From Rostratula benghalensis (Eukaryota; Chordata; Aves; Charadriiformes; Rostratulidae): DNA of 64,000 nucleotides. Shown here piece by piece: positions 45,851 through 58,680 of the stretch (position 1 is its first letter; every line of letters begins with the position of its first letter). Location of the stretch: the NCBI GenBank assembly GCA_013399305.1, contig VXAI01000380.1, forward strand, positions 84,137-148,136, read 5' to 3'. The translations under genes were made by a program, and so were the position numbers. The notes under the pieces were generated by a model, which had not been told where the DNA came from, made no database searches, and saw nothing but the letters and a program-made list of their open reading frames with translations.

Positions 45851-48800
45851 TTTCTGCTCTCCTCTTAGGCAGGCTTTCACGGTACTGATTGTCTACTTTA
45901 TAGCCAGGGCACTGCTATGTAGAGCTCTGAGCTCCACTAAACCTTGAGCTGGTGTAACATTGCAGTCATTGCTGTGCTCACTGGTCAGCCCTGGTCTGCT
46001 TTAGGTGCTGCTGCTGTCTCTGGAGGAGAATGGAAAGACAGGAGGGAAGGTGACTATCTGGCATGTTTTTAATCCCATTTCCCCTCCCTGGATGTCTAAG
46101 TTTGTGGAGGAACAGCCTAATGTCGCAAGCAAGCAGGTGTTTGCAAGGGACTGAATACCACTTTGTGCCTGCAAAATGGATGATCAGAAGGCAACCAACT
46201 GTAATACATGCCAGACCCATACAGGAGACTTTCCAGCCATAGATTTTGTTGTGTAACAAAAATCAACAGGTGCTCCAACATCTGTGGGACTCAATAGTGC
46301 TATCCGTAGTCATCAAGTGCTGTCACCTGCTGGGCTCATGTCCCTGGGAAAATCCTCTTTTGGGGGGCTCTTAGGAGAATGGGCTGTGTCTTCCTGGGGC
46401 TTGATCGGACATTTCTCAGGTAGCTGTTCTCCAGTGGAAAGGGACAGAGAGAGATGGGTCGATTAGATGAAGTAAGGGCATGACTGTGCTTTCAGGAGAG
46501 AGTGGGCACCACCACTCAAAGTTGCCTACTTTGAGATTTCTACTTGAGAGACAAACTGAACCCTCAAAAGAGAGAACTGCATCCAGATTGGCCACAGTGG
46601 CAGTCCTTTTTGAGCAGAGAATCAGGCAAGCAGCTTACAGGTACCAAAGACCTGTTTCAGGGATAACAGTGTTCAGAAAAAGTATCATTCACCTTGTTTA
46701 AACAGCTATTTGGTCTTTGTTGGGTCTTAGATAATAAGAACGTTTTGTCTCCTTTGCTCCTTCTGCTTGTTGGAGTTCTTTTAGCTACCGTGATCATGAA
46801 GCACCTGCTTTTCCTAAAGGCAGAAGCTGGGCATCAAAAATCCTGCTCAATGATTGTTTGGTAATGGTGGGAAGATTTTGCGCAATCCTCTAAGAACAAC
46901 AGGAGGCTTTAGTGTGCAAAACGCATCCCACAAAGAATTAAAATATTGCACTTAGATCTCTGAGTGTTTATCATAATTCACTCCAAGATTTTAAATTTTT
47001 CACTGAAATAAAAACACAGGGAGAAGTGAAGAAATTGATCTGCTTTAGAAGAACAGAGCAGTAGTTGTCTTGCAACAATAAGCCTATCTCAGTCATACAG
47101 ATTATTTAGCACAATTTCCTGCGTGTACAGTGAACAGGAAGAAAAAGGCCATGATGCTCAAGGAAAACATAGTAGGTGCATAGGTGAGTGAAGAGCAGCT
47201 GGGTTTGTTTTTTTTTTTCTGATAATGAACTCAGATTATAGGGTCAAATGTAAAGACTCCAGGAAGGCAAGTGCAAAACTTCCTTGCACTTCATAAAATC
47301 TTGGTATTGGAGCACTCTGAAAGTAGCCCATTTCGTAAGGTGCTTGGTTTTTTGCTTTTCACAAAAGGGTATTAACGTTTCCACAGTTAAAGGGTGTTAA
47401 TGCCACTGTTACTTCTTCCAGTGACTGGCTTTCATCTTCTCCAGTATTCACAGCTTTCAATTCATAGTTCCAATGCAAGGTATGTTTAATGGCAGAATAT
47501 TTTAAGTGTTATGGGCTCTGTTCATCTGCAAATCCAAGCCCTATGTGCAGCAATAAGTTTGTTTGCTGCTGGTTAATTTTTAGTATCTCTACAGAGTCAA
47601 GGTAAAAACTTGTTTGTCCCCTGCCAGTTTGGAGAAAGCTTCTTCTTTCCCAGTCTCACCTTGGATCACTCAGACTGACAGATGTCTTTAAAAGGAGCTG
47701 GGAAACAGTCCTCTCTTCTGGCAATGTTTTGCAACACTAGCAAAAAGCAGGAGGTTTCGTGAAAGAGTCTCTCTTATTTTGTCTCTCTCCACATTCATTT
47801 GAACTGTAGTAGTGAATTGCCTGAAATAGTCTTGCAAGGCAACTTCAAGAAAAAGAACTGCCCTTAAAGAAATGGGCTCTTGTGTCATGGCACAGATCTG
47901 CTCTTGACCCTCTGGGTATCTGTGCATTATATAAAGGAGAGCGAAATTTTGAATTCTTGATATATTCTGGTTAGTGTAGCCTCCTATACAGTTAGCTGAG
48001 AGCAGCTAGCAAGTTTCAAGCTGGCCAAAACTTTTTTTTTTTTACTTTCCTTTTTTTTTGGGATAAATTCTTCCACAGAACACAGGCCACCCTGTGGGTC
48101 TGTCTTGCTGCGTGGCTGCAGTTTCTTTCCAGTGATCAATGCCACCATGGACAGTGGTGATGAAGATTGTTTGGGTTTCTTTGGTGTCATCCTTTTTTGC
48201 ATCCTGTAGATATAGAGTAACTAAACAGCAGGAAGGAGTTTCATGGCACCCATGCACTTTTCGTGTCTCTTTTTTGAAGATTATGCAAAAAGAAGGTAGA
48301 AGAACAATTGCAGAGACAGCCAAGTGTAATGGCTTTGCTGTTCTCTTGCAGTATTGCAAAAAAACTCCTGTTTTTTTCTCTCAATCATATACTTCTATAT
48401 AATCAATTTTTTTCACCTTTCTGGCCTTTATCAGATGTTTGGAAAGCTGTACGGACAACATTACTGCCCCAGTTTTCCCTGTGACCTCTTCTGGAGCCAG
48501 TGGTTTTCCATCGTTTCAAGTATTTTTACACAAAGGGCATTTTTGCACATTGAGCTGAGAGTGATGTGGGTATCACAACTGGCAGCTTCAGAAAGGTGCT
48601 GCAACTACATCGTTGGCAATATATAAAAATAATTGGATGTCGAAATAACCTGTTCTACTGTCCAACAGGGCTGAATTCTTCATTATTGTGCACTGAATTT
48701 GTTACCTGCATTGCTGAACAAGCAACTCATGCAAGCTTCTACTTGTGTGAGTCAGATTCTACACCCTTAGAAGCTTCTGCAGAGTTATGTTCTAAATCAG

Positions 48801-48860
48801 TTAGCTCACAAGATGTGATTTCTCATTGCTGCAGCAAAGGAAAAACATGTAAACACTTTT
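45851..48860. other. Unassigned non-coding stretch
   Basis: No gene or repeat is recognised. Open frames such as 46480-46701 and 48139-48402 show no conserved domain. Confidence 0.4.
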
Positions 48861-48995
48861 CATAGAATCATAGAATTGTCTAGGTTGGAAGGGACCTTTA
48901 AGATCATCTAGTTCAACCATCAACCTAGCCCTGATACGAAAAAGCGTCACTAAAGCATGTCACAAAGCACTGTGTCAACCCATCTTTTGAATACA
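48861..48995 (-). mobile_element. CR1 3' terminal fragment, minus strand
   Basis: The reversed CR1 end (CATAGAATCATAGAATTGTC, TAGGTTGGAAGGGACCTTTA) with two copies of the 8-base terminal repeat. It is followed by about 80 bases of 3' UTR that become unrecognisable near 48995. The start is like that of the copy at 12127. Confidence 0.85.
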
Positions 48996-50087
48996 GGTTG
49001 CTTTTGATTGCTTTGAATTTTATTAATTGTATTTGCTTTCATATTTAATGTTGTAATCTTCTAATCTTGCAGGCAGCATGCCCAGACAATTTTTATTTTT
49101 TTTAACAGAACACTGTAGAATGGTTAATTTTCCTGCAGGGGTTTTCTGATCTCTAAAATGCCAAATTTGCTGCTCACAAGAACTTCCTAGTTTGTATTGA
49201 TTTTCCAACTTTAGTGCTTGTGCTCCCTGGTTAGAGGGATTAGAGTATCCTTAATGAATGCAGTTGGTTTTTTCCCCCATCCAAGGTAAGAAAACCTGCT
49301 GCTGCTGTGGAGAAGTCCCTCTGTGGTGAGGGATGAGGCTATTTTTCTTCTATGAAGATTGACTTTAACTTCTTGGATACAAAATGTGATGAACTTTCTA
49401 CTCAAAGGTTATGTTGCAGCTGCTCTTTTAACCTTCCTTATTCCTTCTGAAACTGGAAGCAATCTTGATCTGGCTGCTCCATATGTCACATCACCATCCT
49501 CAGACTCCTTTTTCTTCATCCTCTTCAGAGTTGTAATACGAATTAGCATGCTTACCTCAGATGTTCCTTGACTTCTGCTCAGAGAAATGTCTATCAGATA
49601 TTTAGAGTTTATCTGAATGTTGCAAGTCTCAAAGACCTGATATTGGTGGTATAGTCTTTTCTTATCCTCCACCTTTCTTTCTGCTCTTCCTGTCCCATCA
49701 AACTCAGAGAAGGAAGCAAGATTGATTTCTAGAGGATTTAGCTGGCAGTTTGAGAAATGTACTACAGAGGAGGAAAAAAACAGTTCTCACGGTTTTGAAG
49801 TGGTTTAAAGGGAATGGTAAATACCAACATCAGCCAACCTGCAGAAGTGCGGTGGCATGTCTCAGGGATTTGTAGGGCTGAAAGTTATCTGTTTGTGAGA
49901 CTGAACCACACCTGTAACTCATAAAAATCCACTGTTGTGAGCAACTTTACAGCCGTGGTAAATATGTTTCCGCTTTCACTCCCTTTAAGCTTCTACAGTG
50001 GTTAACACTGGAAATGAAAATGCATGCACCTACATTAATGCCTTTAAATTACTTCATGCTTGGGATGAATTTAATCCAGTATGTCTA
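48996..50087. other. Unassigned non-coding stretch
   Basis: Nothing recognised. AT-rich, with no open frame of note. Confidence 0.4.
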
Positions 50088-50497
50088 TCACAGAACCACA
50101 AAAGGATATGGAGTTGGAGGGACCTCTGGAGATCATCTAGTCCAAACCCCTGCCAAAGCAGGGTTTAGTCTCAAGACTAAAACAACCCAAGTCCCTCAGC
50201 CTTTCCTCATCAGAGAGATGCTCCAGGCCCCTCATCATCTTGGTGGTCCTCTGCTGTACCCTCTCCAGCAACTCCCTGTCCTTGAACTGGGGAGCCCAGA
50301 ACTGGTCCCAGTGCTCCAGATGGGGGAGAGCAGAGGGACAGGATGACCTCCCTGCACCTGCTGGCCACACTCTTTTTGATGTCCCCCAGGATGCCATTGG
50401 CCTTCCTGGCCACCAAGGCCCATTGCTGGCTCGTGGGCACCCTGTTGTCCACCAGAACTCCTAGGTCTTTTTCCTCAGAGCTACTCTCCTGTAAAGT
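50088..50497 (-). mobile_element. CR1 fragment with internal deletion, minus strand
   Basis: Starts with the CR1 3' end (GGAGTTGGAGGGACCTCTGG, AGATCATCTAGTCC). It jumps within 60 bases to the ORF2 C-terminal region (on the minus strand [16 protein letters not shown] and [16 protein letters not shown]). About 300 bases of the usual intervening sequence are missing, an internal deletion or a rearranged insertion. Confidence 0.8.
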
Positions 50498-53400
50498 AAA
50501 CATCTGCCTGATACTAGATTACATTATGGTTTGCTGGTTTTCCTCTCTGACACAAGTGAGTGTTGATGGTCAGGTCTAGTGCTTCAGCCACAGGGACAGT
50601 AACCCCACCAGGAGGGGGAGCCTAAATGCTTCCAGTTAACTGTGCAAGAGTAAAATTTCCCCTTGTAAAATTTCACCCTAATTTAGATTTTGGACAGATT
50701 CACAAGCCACTTTTCTATTTTGTTATGAATTGTTTGTAACAGAGATGTGCCATGGTGAAGTTACATCAAGCCACAGAGAAGAATGCCATTATGCTGGATA
50801 CTGTACAGATACAGACCGAGAAGAGAATTTGAAGAGTTATAGTACATTTAATTTTCCATTTGCTTGTCACTGATTTGAATTACATAATTACAAATGCCTG
50901 AAATCTGTAGAAGCCAACTTATCAAGGGAAAGGAAGAGGAACTCTGCAGCCTAAAATTTGCCCTTTCTCTTAGATGAAGCTAATGAAGTCAATGCAAATA
51001 TGTTTTCCATAGAGGAAACTACATTTACTTGATGTTTCCTGCTGATCCTGTTTTTACGTTGTTCCTAATGCTGTGGTGCATGTTTTCCATCTGCTGCTTG
51101 AAGACTCCCCACTTCACTTAGGTTTCCAGGTCAGCTTTTCCCTCCACTCCCCCTTATTTTTTCAACAATTACACTGGAAGCTGTGGTCAAGACCCAAAAC
51201 TGAAATAATCTTTTGGGGGGTAAAAATGGAAGAAGTGAGCTGCAGTTTGCCTCAGAAACTCCAGAGGCCCATGTATCTGGACGACAAAGTAACTAGGATA
51301 AGGAGAGAATGCCAGGTGTAATTAAAAAGTTGGTTTGAGGGCAGATTTAGTATCAGGGGACAACATCCAATTTCCCTAATAAGATGTAATGACAGCTGGG
51401 AACACATCTCTAAGGAGTAACATGTGTGTCCCTTTTCTCCAATTATATCAGAGTAAGCAGGGGCTAGATGGGAACAGCACCAACCTCATGTGTTACCTCT
51501 GACCTGTGTAAGAGTTATACTTCTGAAGCATAAATTCCTAATTTACTAAATCAGCTTTCTTGTTCTTTTGTGAAACATACTGTGGCTCCTGTAAAAATGT
51601 ATGAGAATTTTTACTGTTTAGAGTTGCTAGGTGGCATTTCCAGTGCTGAAGAAAGATGTCCATAAACATGGATCTGGAGAAGGAGAGTCGTAAGTCGAGT
51701 GTCCTGTTGTCTTCCTCCTTTCTCTCAGTATCACACATAGGTCCATCTTCACTGATTCAATCTGCATGCCCCACTGTTGCCTAGTACTATCACCCAGCAA
51801 TTTCTCCTACGATTTTGAAATTTATTCTGTAACTAATTTCCTACAGTTACTAAACTTCTAAATTACAGTAGCTGGATGTTTATTGCTTTTCCCCCAGTGT
51901 CCCTTATGTACTGGTGGAAAATCTAACATCTCCTTGAAATTCCCGCATTGCTTTCAAGCAATGTCTCTGTACCATCTCTGGTCAACAGAGCCAAGCAACC
52001 GGCAGGTTGTGATTTCAGCTCACTGCCCTTAACTCTGTCACTGCCACACTGTGCTTCCATGCCCACTATTTTTCCGTGTTAGGTTTTGCTGCTGACTTAG
52101 ACTATGTGTTCAGGGACAGGGACAAATGTTTTCTTAGGTCCACAAGGGCTTATAGGAATGCTTGTACTGCAATAAACATAATAAGCATTAAATGATAGAA
52201 TGATTGTGATCATAATAATGAGAAAAATATACGAGAGGGGGAGAAAGAGCAAAAGGAATGTTCTTGGATGGAAAGATGAGGAAAAAGAAAAAATACAAAG
52301 TTCTAGCATTTCTTATTCAGCCAAAATTTTCTGCTACCTTTTCTGTGAAAGGTTAGGAACCTGCCTTTGAACTCCTCATACAGACAAAATTAATGAACTT
52401 CAGCTGAGGAAGGTAAATACATGTAATAAGATTTGTTAATCTTTGGGGCACTTTTAGCATTATTATTTGCAAAAAATCCATTTGTTTCTAAGTATATAGA
52501 TATATATTTAGCATATTAATTACTTTTAAAATGTATTTGAGGCTGTAAAGTCAAGTTTGGTGGTGATACTGAGTGAAAAAAAAACAAATAAATAAAGGCC
52601 AGACATTCTTTTGAAGAGTTTCAGAAAGATCTTGTGCTATTATCAGGTGATTAAATGATGAATTAATTCAATGTAGGTATGGGTAAAGGTATTACACATG
52701 GCAAAAAACAATCTCAGCTTTAAATACACCCTGATCACTTCTGAACTAGCTGGTGCTGCTCAGAAACTTCAACAGGCAAGCCCATAAAAATGAAAACTCA
52801 ATGCTGAGTGGCCACTCAAAAGAAGAGAAAAATTTGGAATTACTAGGAATATACTAAAAAAATAAGATATAGTTTTGCTGGTAGGCGTTCCTGGTGTGCT
52901 CACATATTTAATATTGGATGCAGTTCAGTTCTACCCTCTCAAGAGCCGAGAACAGTGATAAATATGGCTGAATAAACGGGATGGTTTGAATATGAAGATG
53001 ATATAAACAGACCATGATTTTTCTGCATGAATAAAAGACAGGTGAAAAATATGGTAATAACATGAGTGGCACAGGAGAGGAACAGAAAATGCTTACTTAC
53101 TGTGCCTTCTGATCCAACAGCTAGGTGATAGCAAATAAAACTAAAAATAAAATTTTCTCCCATTCGAATTAGTACATTCAAAACAGACAAAAGGAGTCAA
53201 CCATAGGCTGGGAAACATGATGTCATGTTAGATGTGGAAAACTTACCCAGTTTCAAACAGCAATTGGAGAAATTAATGAAATAAAAAAGTCACTAAGAGT
53301 TATAACATGCAAGGATACCATCATTAGCTCATGGTAAGCTACAAATGCTTAGGTGTTGGGATTTTATCTTGGTCTGATCTGTGCTCCTCCCTTCGAACTT

Positions 53401-55400
53401 GCTCAGCCAGTGTTGGAGACACTGGGTGGTGCTTTAGTCTGACTCACTGTTTTCAGAGTCTCACATTTTCAGCACAGCCTTTATGATACAGCCTTTACTC
53501 AGTAACATCATCTCTGTCCAGGGTGTGCAGGCAGATGGACAGTGGTTTACACTACTGGGTACACTGGCAATGTAAAGTGAATCAGCTGGAAAAACAACAT
53601 TGCAATGGCCCCAGGAGCATGTCACCCCCAGGGATGTTATGAGTTTTGATGGTCAATGTAGGCAATGGAGAGGGACTGTACCAGCCAGCAAGAGGAGTGT
53701 ATTTCACCTCACTGCAATGTCTCTGTAACTTGGCAGGGGGGGAGATCTGGGATGTACCACCAGAGCCAAAGCCACTTCTCCGCAGGGCTGATTACTGCTG
53801 CAGAGCAGCTCCTTGTGTGCAGGCCTCTGTTGCCTCTCAAGGGTCACAGTGGTGGTGTCAGCAGTGGGACTTTGGCTGGTGGCTCCCCTCATTCCTCACC
53901 CGTGACATGGGGTGACAGTTTGAGAAACTGCTGGCATTGCAGTTGGGGAAAGGGAAAAGTAGTGGGACAACCCAAGGCTAAACCAGCAATACAGTAGCAG
54001 GAGAAACGAACAGACAAAAGATGTGAACAGGGAGTGTGGGGAAAACCCCACAGGTGAAAATGTTCACAGGCAGCAGCAGGTCTGGGCTCCAATTCTCTAA
54101 GGAAGGGAAGCCAGCAAAATGGAGGCCATTGGGAAAAGAGTAAAGCAGGGTGGGTTGCATGTTTGGCGGGGGGATGCCAGGAGGGTGAAGGAATATGAAA
54201 TAAAGCAGACAGAACAAAATTGGAATTAGGGTTGCATGTTTCATTTAAGAAAACTGAAAGGTAATTCCTCAGAGAACTCAGAATGCTACCTCACGGTGTG
54301 TATTGACAGTGGTTTCCACTGGCACGAGTAGCAGATCCAACTTCTGCACGTTAGGACTTTAAGTACCTTTTACTGAGAAAAAGAGGCAGTGAAATTCTGA
54401 ACAGATATAAAATGGTGTTTGAGTAGCCTGGTCAGCATACCTGGGGACCTCTAGAAAAGGCAGGGATAGAACTGTATTCTCCAGTGCAGCAGGGAGCTGT
54501 ACTAACTGTGCAAAGCTGTTCTTACTAATGCTGTAATCCCCTCTCCTGCCCAAGTTGTGTTTCCTGCCCATCAGACTGTGATGTTTCTCACCACAGAGCC
54601 CAAGCCAGATCCATAGTGAGTTGTTCTCTGAAACTGGAGCAAGGGCTGCATCGCTGAGCATTATGTGTAGAGAAGCTCAATGAAAAGTTTCAGGGGCAAC
54701 GTAAGTGCCATTATTCTTGAAGTTGTTGACTTAGCAACTCTTTTAAAAACATAAGCTCCCAGTTTTATTAAAAATTCCTCAGCTGAGTGATTCTATTAGA
54801 AAGCAACATATTGACTCACTTCTGTCATCAGCTTGTAGTTTGTCTTACGCACAAACTCTTGCCTTTGTCTCAGACTGCCCACCCTACCCCCTCACCGCCC
54901 CCCCCGCCCCGTTCCCTCAGTTTGTTCACAATATCCATTCCAGTTTTCTCTCCATGCTCTCTTGTCAGTAAGTTTTCCTTCTCTTTACCACATTCCTCAA
55001 ACCTGATGCCTTGTCTCCATACCTTTGCCTCAGTAAATTGTCTAGCTACAATGCCATCACACAAACCATCTCTTCTGCCCACGGCTTGTGGTTCCCCTCT
55101 TGCATTTTCCTCTACACCTCCTAATACTAGTTTGTCTCTGCCATCAGTAGCTCATAATAAAATCTCCTTGCCAAGCCAGCCCCTCCTCTTCTTTTGCATC
55201 TTTCTTGCCACAGCCATTGTCCTGAACTTGCTTCCTTTGATATGTACTTCTCCAAAGCATTTACAGAGTCTTTATTCTCAATTTAACCTTCATTTTACAA
55301 AGTTAAAACAAGATGTTTGCATTAAATACCAGTATCAGTGTCAGAGAGAAAGGTTGTAATTCATAATGAGCAAAATTAGACTGGGAACTAGAGCACTTCT
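50498..55400. other. Unassigned non-coding stretch
   Basis: About 4.9 kb without recognised genes or repeats. The longest open frame (54787-55359, plus) is a Ser/Pro/Leu-rich translation of pyrimidine-rich DNA and is not credible as a gene. Confidence 0.4.
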
Positions 55401-55507
55401 GGCTATCCATGGAGATGGTGTTCCTGCTCCGGCAGGGGGATTGGACTCGATGATCTTTCAAGGTCCCTTCCAATCCCTCACATTCTCTGATTCTGTGATT
55501 CTGTGAT
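55401..55507 (+). mobile_element. CR1 3' terminal fragment, plus strand
   Basis: Contains the CR1 end in sense: GGCAGGGGGATTGGACTCGA, TTTCAAGGTCCCTTCCAATC, and ATTCTGTG repeated twice. It is of the same young-looking type as the 33324/35809 pair. Confidence 0.85.
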
Positions 55508-55539
55508 ATCGTTTAATCCAAACCTCCTGATTTTGCTGT

Positions 55540-55935
55540 ACCTCCACTCTTACATACCTCTTTTATGGGAGACAGGGCTGAAAGCCTTTGCTAAAGTTAC
55601 GATAAACAACATTCACGTCATCTTAGCAGGCTATCAGGTTGTTCTAGCATGATTTCTGTGACTGCTCTCAGTCACTCTCTTGTCTATCATCTATTTCAAA
55701 TGGCTTTTCAGGATTATTTACTCCATCACTTTCCCAGGGACTGAGGTGAGGCTGCCTGGCCTGCAGTTTCTTGCCCTTCTTGACCATTTCTGTGACTTTT
55801 CACACATGATTGAAAGTGACCTTGTTATGGTTTTAGCCAGCTCCTTCAGCACTCACATGGTGCATCCCACCAGGTCCCCTGGACTGTATGTCCAGTTTGT
55901 TTAAATGCTCCCCAACCTGACCCTCATTTCTGACT
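55540..55935 (-). mobile_element. Old CR1/L3-like fragment, minus strand
   Basis: Antisense of the RT region: CCCAGGGACTGAGGTGAGGC then TGCCTGGCCTGCAGTTTCTT and GCCCTTCTTGACC correspond to the NYRPVSL coding block in reverse. Upstream, GGGAGACAGGGCTGAAAGCC fits the RT palm region. It is strongly diverged and lies against the young plus-strand CR1 end, so two insertions of different age and orientation meet here. Confidence 0.6.
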
Positions 55936-57791
55936 GGAATTTTGCAAGACATTCTTTTGGCATTGCAAGCCAACGACTGAAACCTTCACATCAAACATAG
56001 ATGACAGCTGGTTTATCAAGTTGCAACCAAGTGAAATCTGGTGCTTCAGCTGGAAGATGGCTTGTAAGAAGTTCTACTATCAGTACATGATATGTGTGTG
56101 TTTGCACATGCATCAAAATGTTCTTAACCTACATAAGTAGTATTCAGCCTATGGCCCTTTAGCTGTCTAATGGCTATGTAACTAAGAAGTAGTTGTTTAC
56201 ATTCTCTCTATGGTTAAGGGAGAAAAACAGGCATCTCCAGTTGACGTATCCCACTTATTTTGGATTAATTCTACTCTTGGTGTCTGGGGAATGGCAATTT
56301 AGTATCTTTTAATTCTCTAAATCATATACCATGTCTTTAAGGGTGAATTCTAATTCAACTAAACTTCAAGCACAGACTACTCTTCAGTTTTACTGAGAAC
56401 AAAATTTCGGTATACATATATAATTTTTCCAGCTGCATTGTCAAAGGCTCAAATTTCTTTTTTTTGCTTTCATCAGGGATGTGGATTGGGAAAAAGGTAC
56501 TAGCTCTCTCTGAGATTTTCTGTCAGATGTAGTACCAGGTGGAAAACTATGAATTTGAAAGCTGGAATAAATGCTATCACAACATAGTAGACAGCAGTTA
56601 CACCTTTTCTGGCTCAGGCAATGTAGTGCCTACCAAACATTGGAATTTATCATGAATTAGATCATGAGAATGGGACACTGAAGAGCAGGGCCACCTAGAA
56701 GATGGACTAGTTTGGTTTATCTGCTTGGCTAAAATTCCGAGCTGGGATGTTCCACAACACTGCAGAAATATGAATTTCCCCATGTTCCTGCAGAGATCCT
56801 GTGTTCGTAGCCATTGCACAAGTCTCTCAGAAAGCAGTGAGAATGTGCCAGCACATCTTCTGTCTAAGAAGATGCAATGTTGGGTGCCAAACCCTTAGAT
56901 GATATATGCTTTCCTGCAGTGCTCATTCTTGCAAAATTCACCAGCAGTTCAAGCTAACCCGAGTGGTCCTCATATTTTTGCACAGAGCAAATATTGATAA
57001 GGCATGAGCTGTACCAGCTCCAGAAAAAGTCCTATCAGACAGTGGACACCTGGATGTAATTTCTTTCGTACTTTTCCTTTGCTAGTGTAGTATTTTCTGC
57101 TGTATTATGTCTGCAGTATATTTAGATAACCTACATGTTGGCTAAACTGACCAACATACTGGGAGGTCTTATATGGTCCTACATGATCCCTTAAAGAGAG
57201 GAGTTAAAAAGGGTTATTTAGGTGTATTTAGCTTTTTGTTTAGCAGACAAATAAGCACTACCAATAAGACTGCACTCAAGGGTGAGTGAGTGTGTCTCCA
57301 TGGATCTGCTGGAAAAGAAATTGTTTGTAAAATAACAGAACAATAAATAGTGGATGGAGAACTTTGCAGCAAATTAACAGTTATATGTCAAAAATCCCTA
57401 CTCTCCCTACTCTCCCTCCAATACACTATGGATTGTCACACAGGAGTTTCAAAGAAATTTTTGTATGAGAGATACTGCATGTTTCTTTTGGAAAGTATAG
57501 CTCTATACCCTAGTGAATAAACAAAGAAACAAACGTACTGACTGAGTATCACAATAAGAGAAAAGTAATGGACATTTTACTTAAGCCTGCAGATCACAGC
57601 TTCTTTGCAATTTGATCATTCTGGACATGGTGTATTAGTCATTATACTGTGCTGCATTAGCTACCACTTTAATTATTTATTAAGAACTATTTTCTCTTGC
57701 AGGAAATATGGAAGATTTCATATGATAATATGGTGCTGTTTTAGGTATTTAATGTTCTTTCCTTGATATGTGCATGAAACCATGTCTGAAC

Positions 57792-57908
57792 TATATAAAA
57801 GTCCTTGCTTCAGTGAACCGCAAGGTTTGAGGATCACGCGGGATTGTATCATTTTGTTGTTGAAGTGAATAAAGCATGAGCCTTTCCTCAGTGTGCCTTG
57901 TGTTCTTT

Positions 57909-57910
<2 letters not shown>
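57792..57910 (+). promoter_or_regulatory. LTR-like TATA plus poly(A) core
   Basis: TATATAAAA (57792-57800) is followed 68 bases later by AATAAA (57868-57873) and then by a GT-rich tract (GTGTGCCTTGTGTTCTTT, 57891-57908). CpG-containing bits (AACCGC, CACGCGGG) lie between. TATA, short transcript and poly(A) site so close together is the layout of a retroviral LTR U3-R. LTR ends and a partner copy were not found, so it may be a degraded solo LTR or chance. Confidence 0.35.

Positions 57911-57939
<29 letters not shown>
57911..57939. repeat. Poly-T run of 29
   Basis: A mononucleotide microsatellite immediately after the LTR-like core; probably variable in length between individuals. Confidence 0.85.
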
Positions 57940-57943
<4 letters not shown>

Positions 57944-58580
57944 AAATAATACAACAAATGTTGACAGAAGAAAATTTAGGTTTAGTTCAGGAAAATCCTC
58001 TGTTTGCCTGAAAGGATTTTGGGAGACACTTAACATGAGGAATTACTTTGATGATACAAAGTTGTGTTTGGTGTGAATGTGGCTAGAATGATACTTCATC
58101 TCAGGGATTGCAAACTCTTGGACTGGCCTTTTCCACTTGTGCAGAACTGATCCTACATCGAAGAATAGCAGCTACTTCATTATGGATGCAGGTAAGAGTC
58201 TGGCCCTAGAAATCTAATCTTTCTAATCAGATAATCTGATAAATGTCCTTGTTGGAAGCTCAGGGGGATGCTGGGTGGAAGGGAACAGCTGGAATCCCTT
58301 TGAAGGCTAATTGTCTCATGTGTGCTGTTATGTCTATATATGATATAGGCAATAACTGGACAGGGCATGGAGCATGGAGGCCATGTTTTAACACCACTTT
58401 AGCCCTGCTAGAAAAGGTCATTAATGTCAGCCCTACTTACATGCATAGCACCCCATAATCAAACAAGCCTGCTCACCACTATTCTAACATTGCTAATTGG
58501 GAGGAGTTGAGCAGACATGCCTGGTATTCTCTGAGGTCCAGCTGGTATCCAATTTCCAGCAGAGTTTGCTGAGAAACATG

Positions 58581-58680
58581 AAGGTCAAGTAACTTCCCCA
58601 AGGTTACACCATAAGTGGCTCAGCAGGGATTTGGACCAATTTTCCTTGTTCCTAATCTTTTGCCTTATTAATCAATGTAG
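58581..58680 (+). mobile_element. Ancient MIR-like SINE fragment (3' part)
   Basis: AGGTCAAGTAACTTCCCCAA then GGTTACACCATAAGTGGC and CAGCAGGGATTTGGACC follow the MIR 3' half (aagtgacttgcccaaggtcacacag...agcagggattcgaacc). It is diverged but collinear over about 90 bases. Confidence 0.55.

Larger units (their letters stand above)
55936..58580. other. Non-coding stretch with LTR-like core and poly-T
   Basis: Apart from the LTR-like core at 57792-57910 and the 29-base T run that follows it, nothing is recognised. Confidence 0.4.

Noticed and set aside
54787..55359. 190-codon plus-strand frame
   Set aside because: Ser/Pro/Leu-rich translation of a pyrimidine-rich tract with no domain or exon signals.
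57911..57939. Poly-T run as the tail of a minus-strand processed pseudogene
   Set aside because: No coding-like body or target duplication to its right; a microsatellite is simpler.
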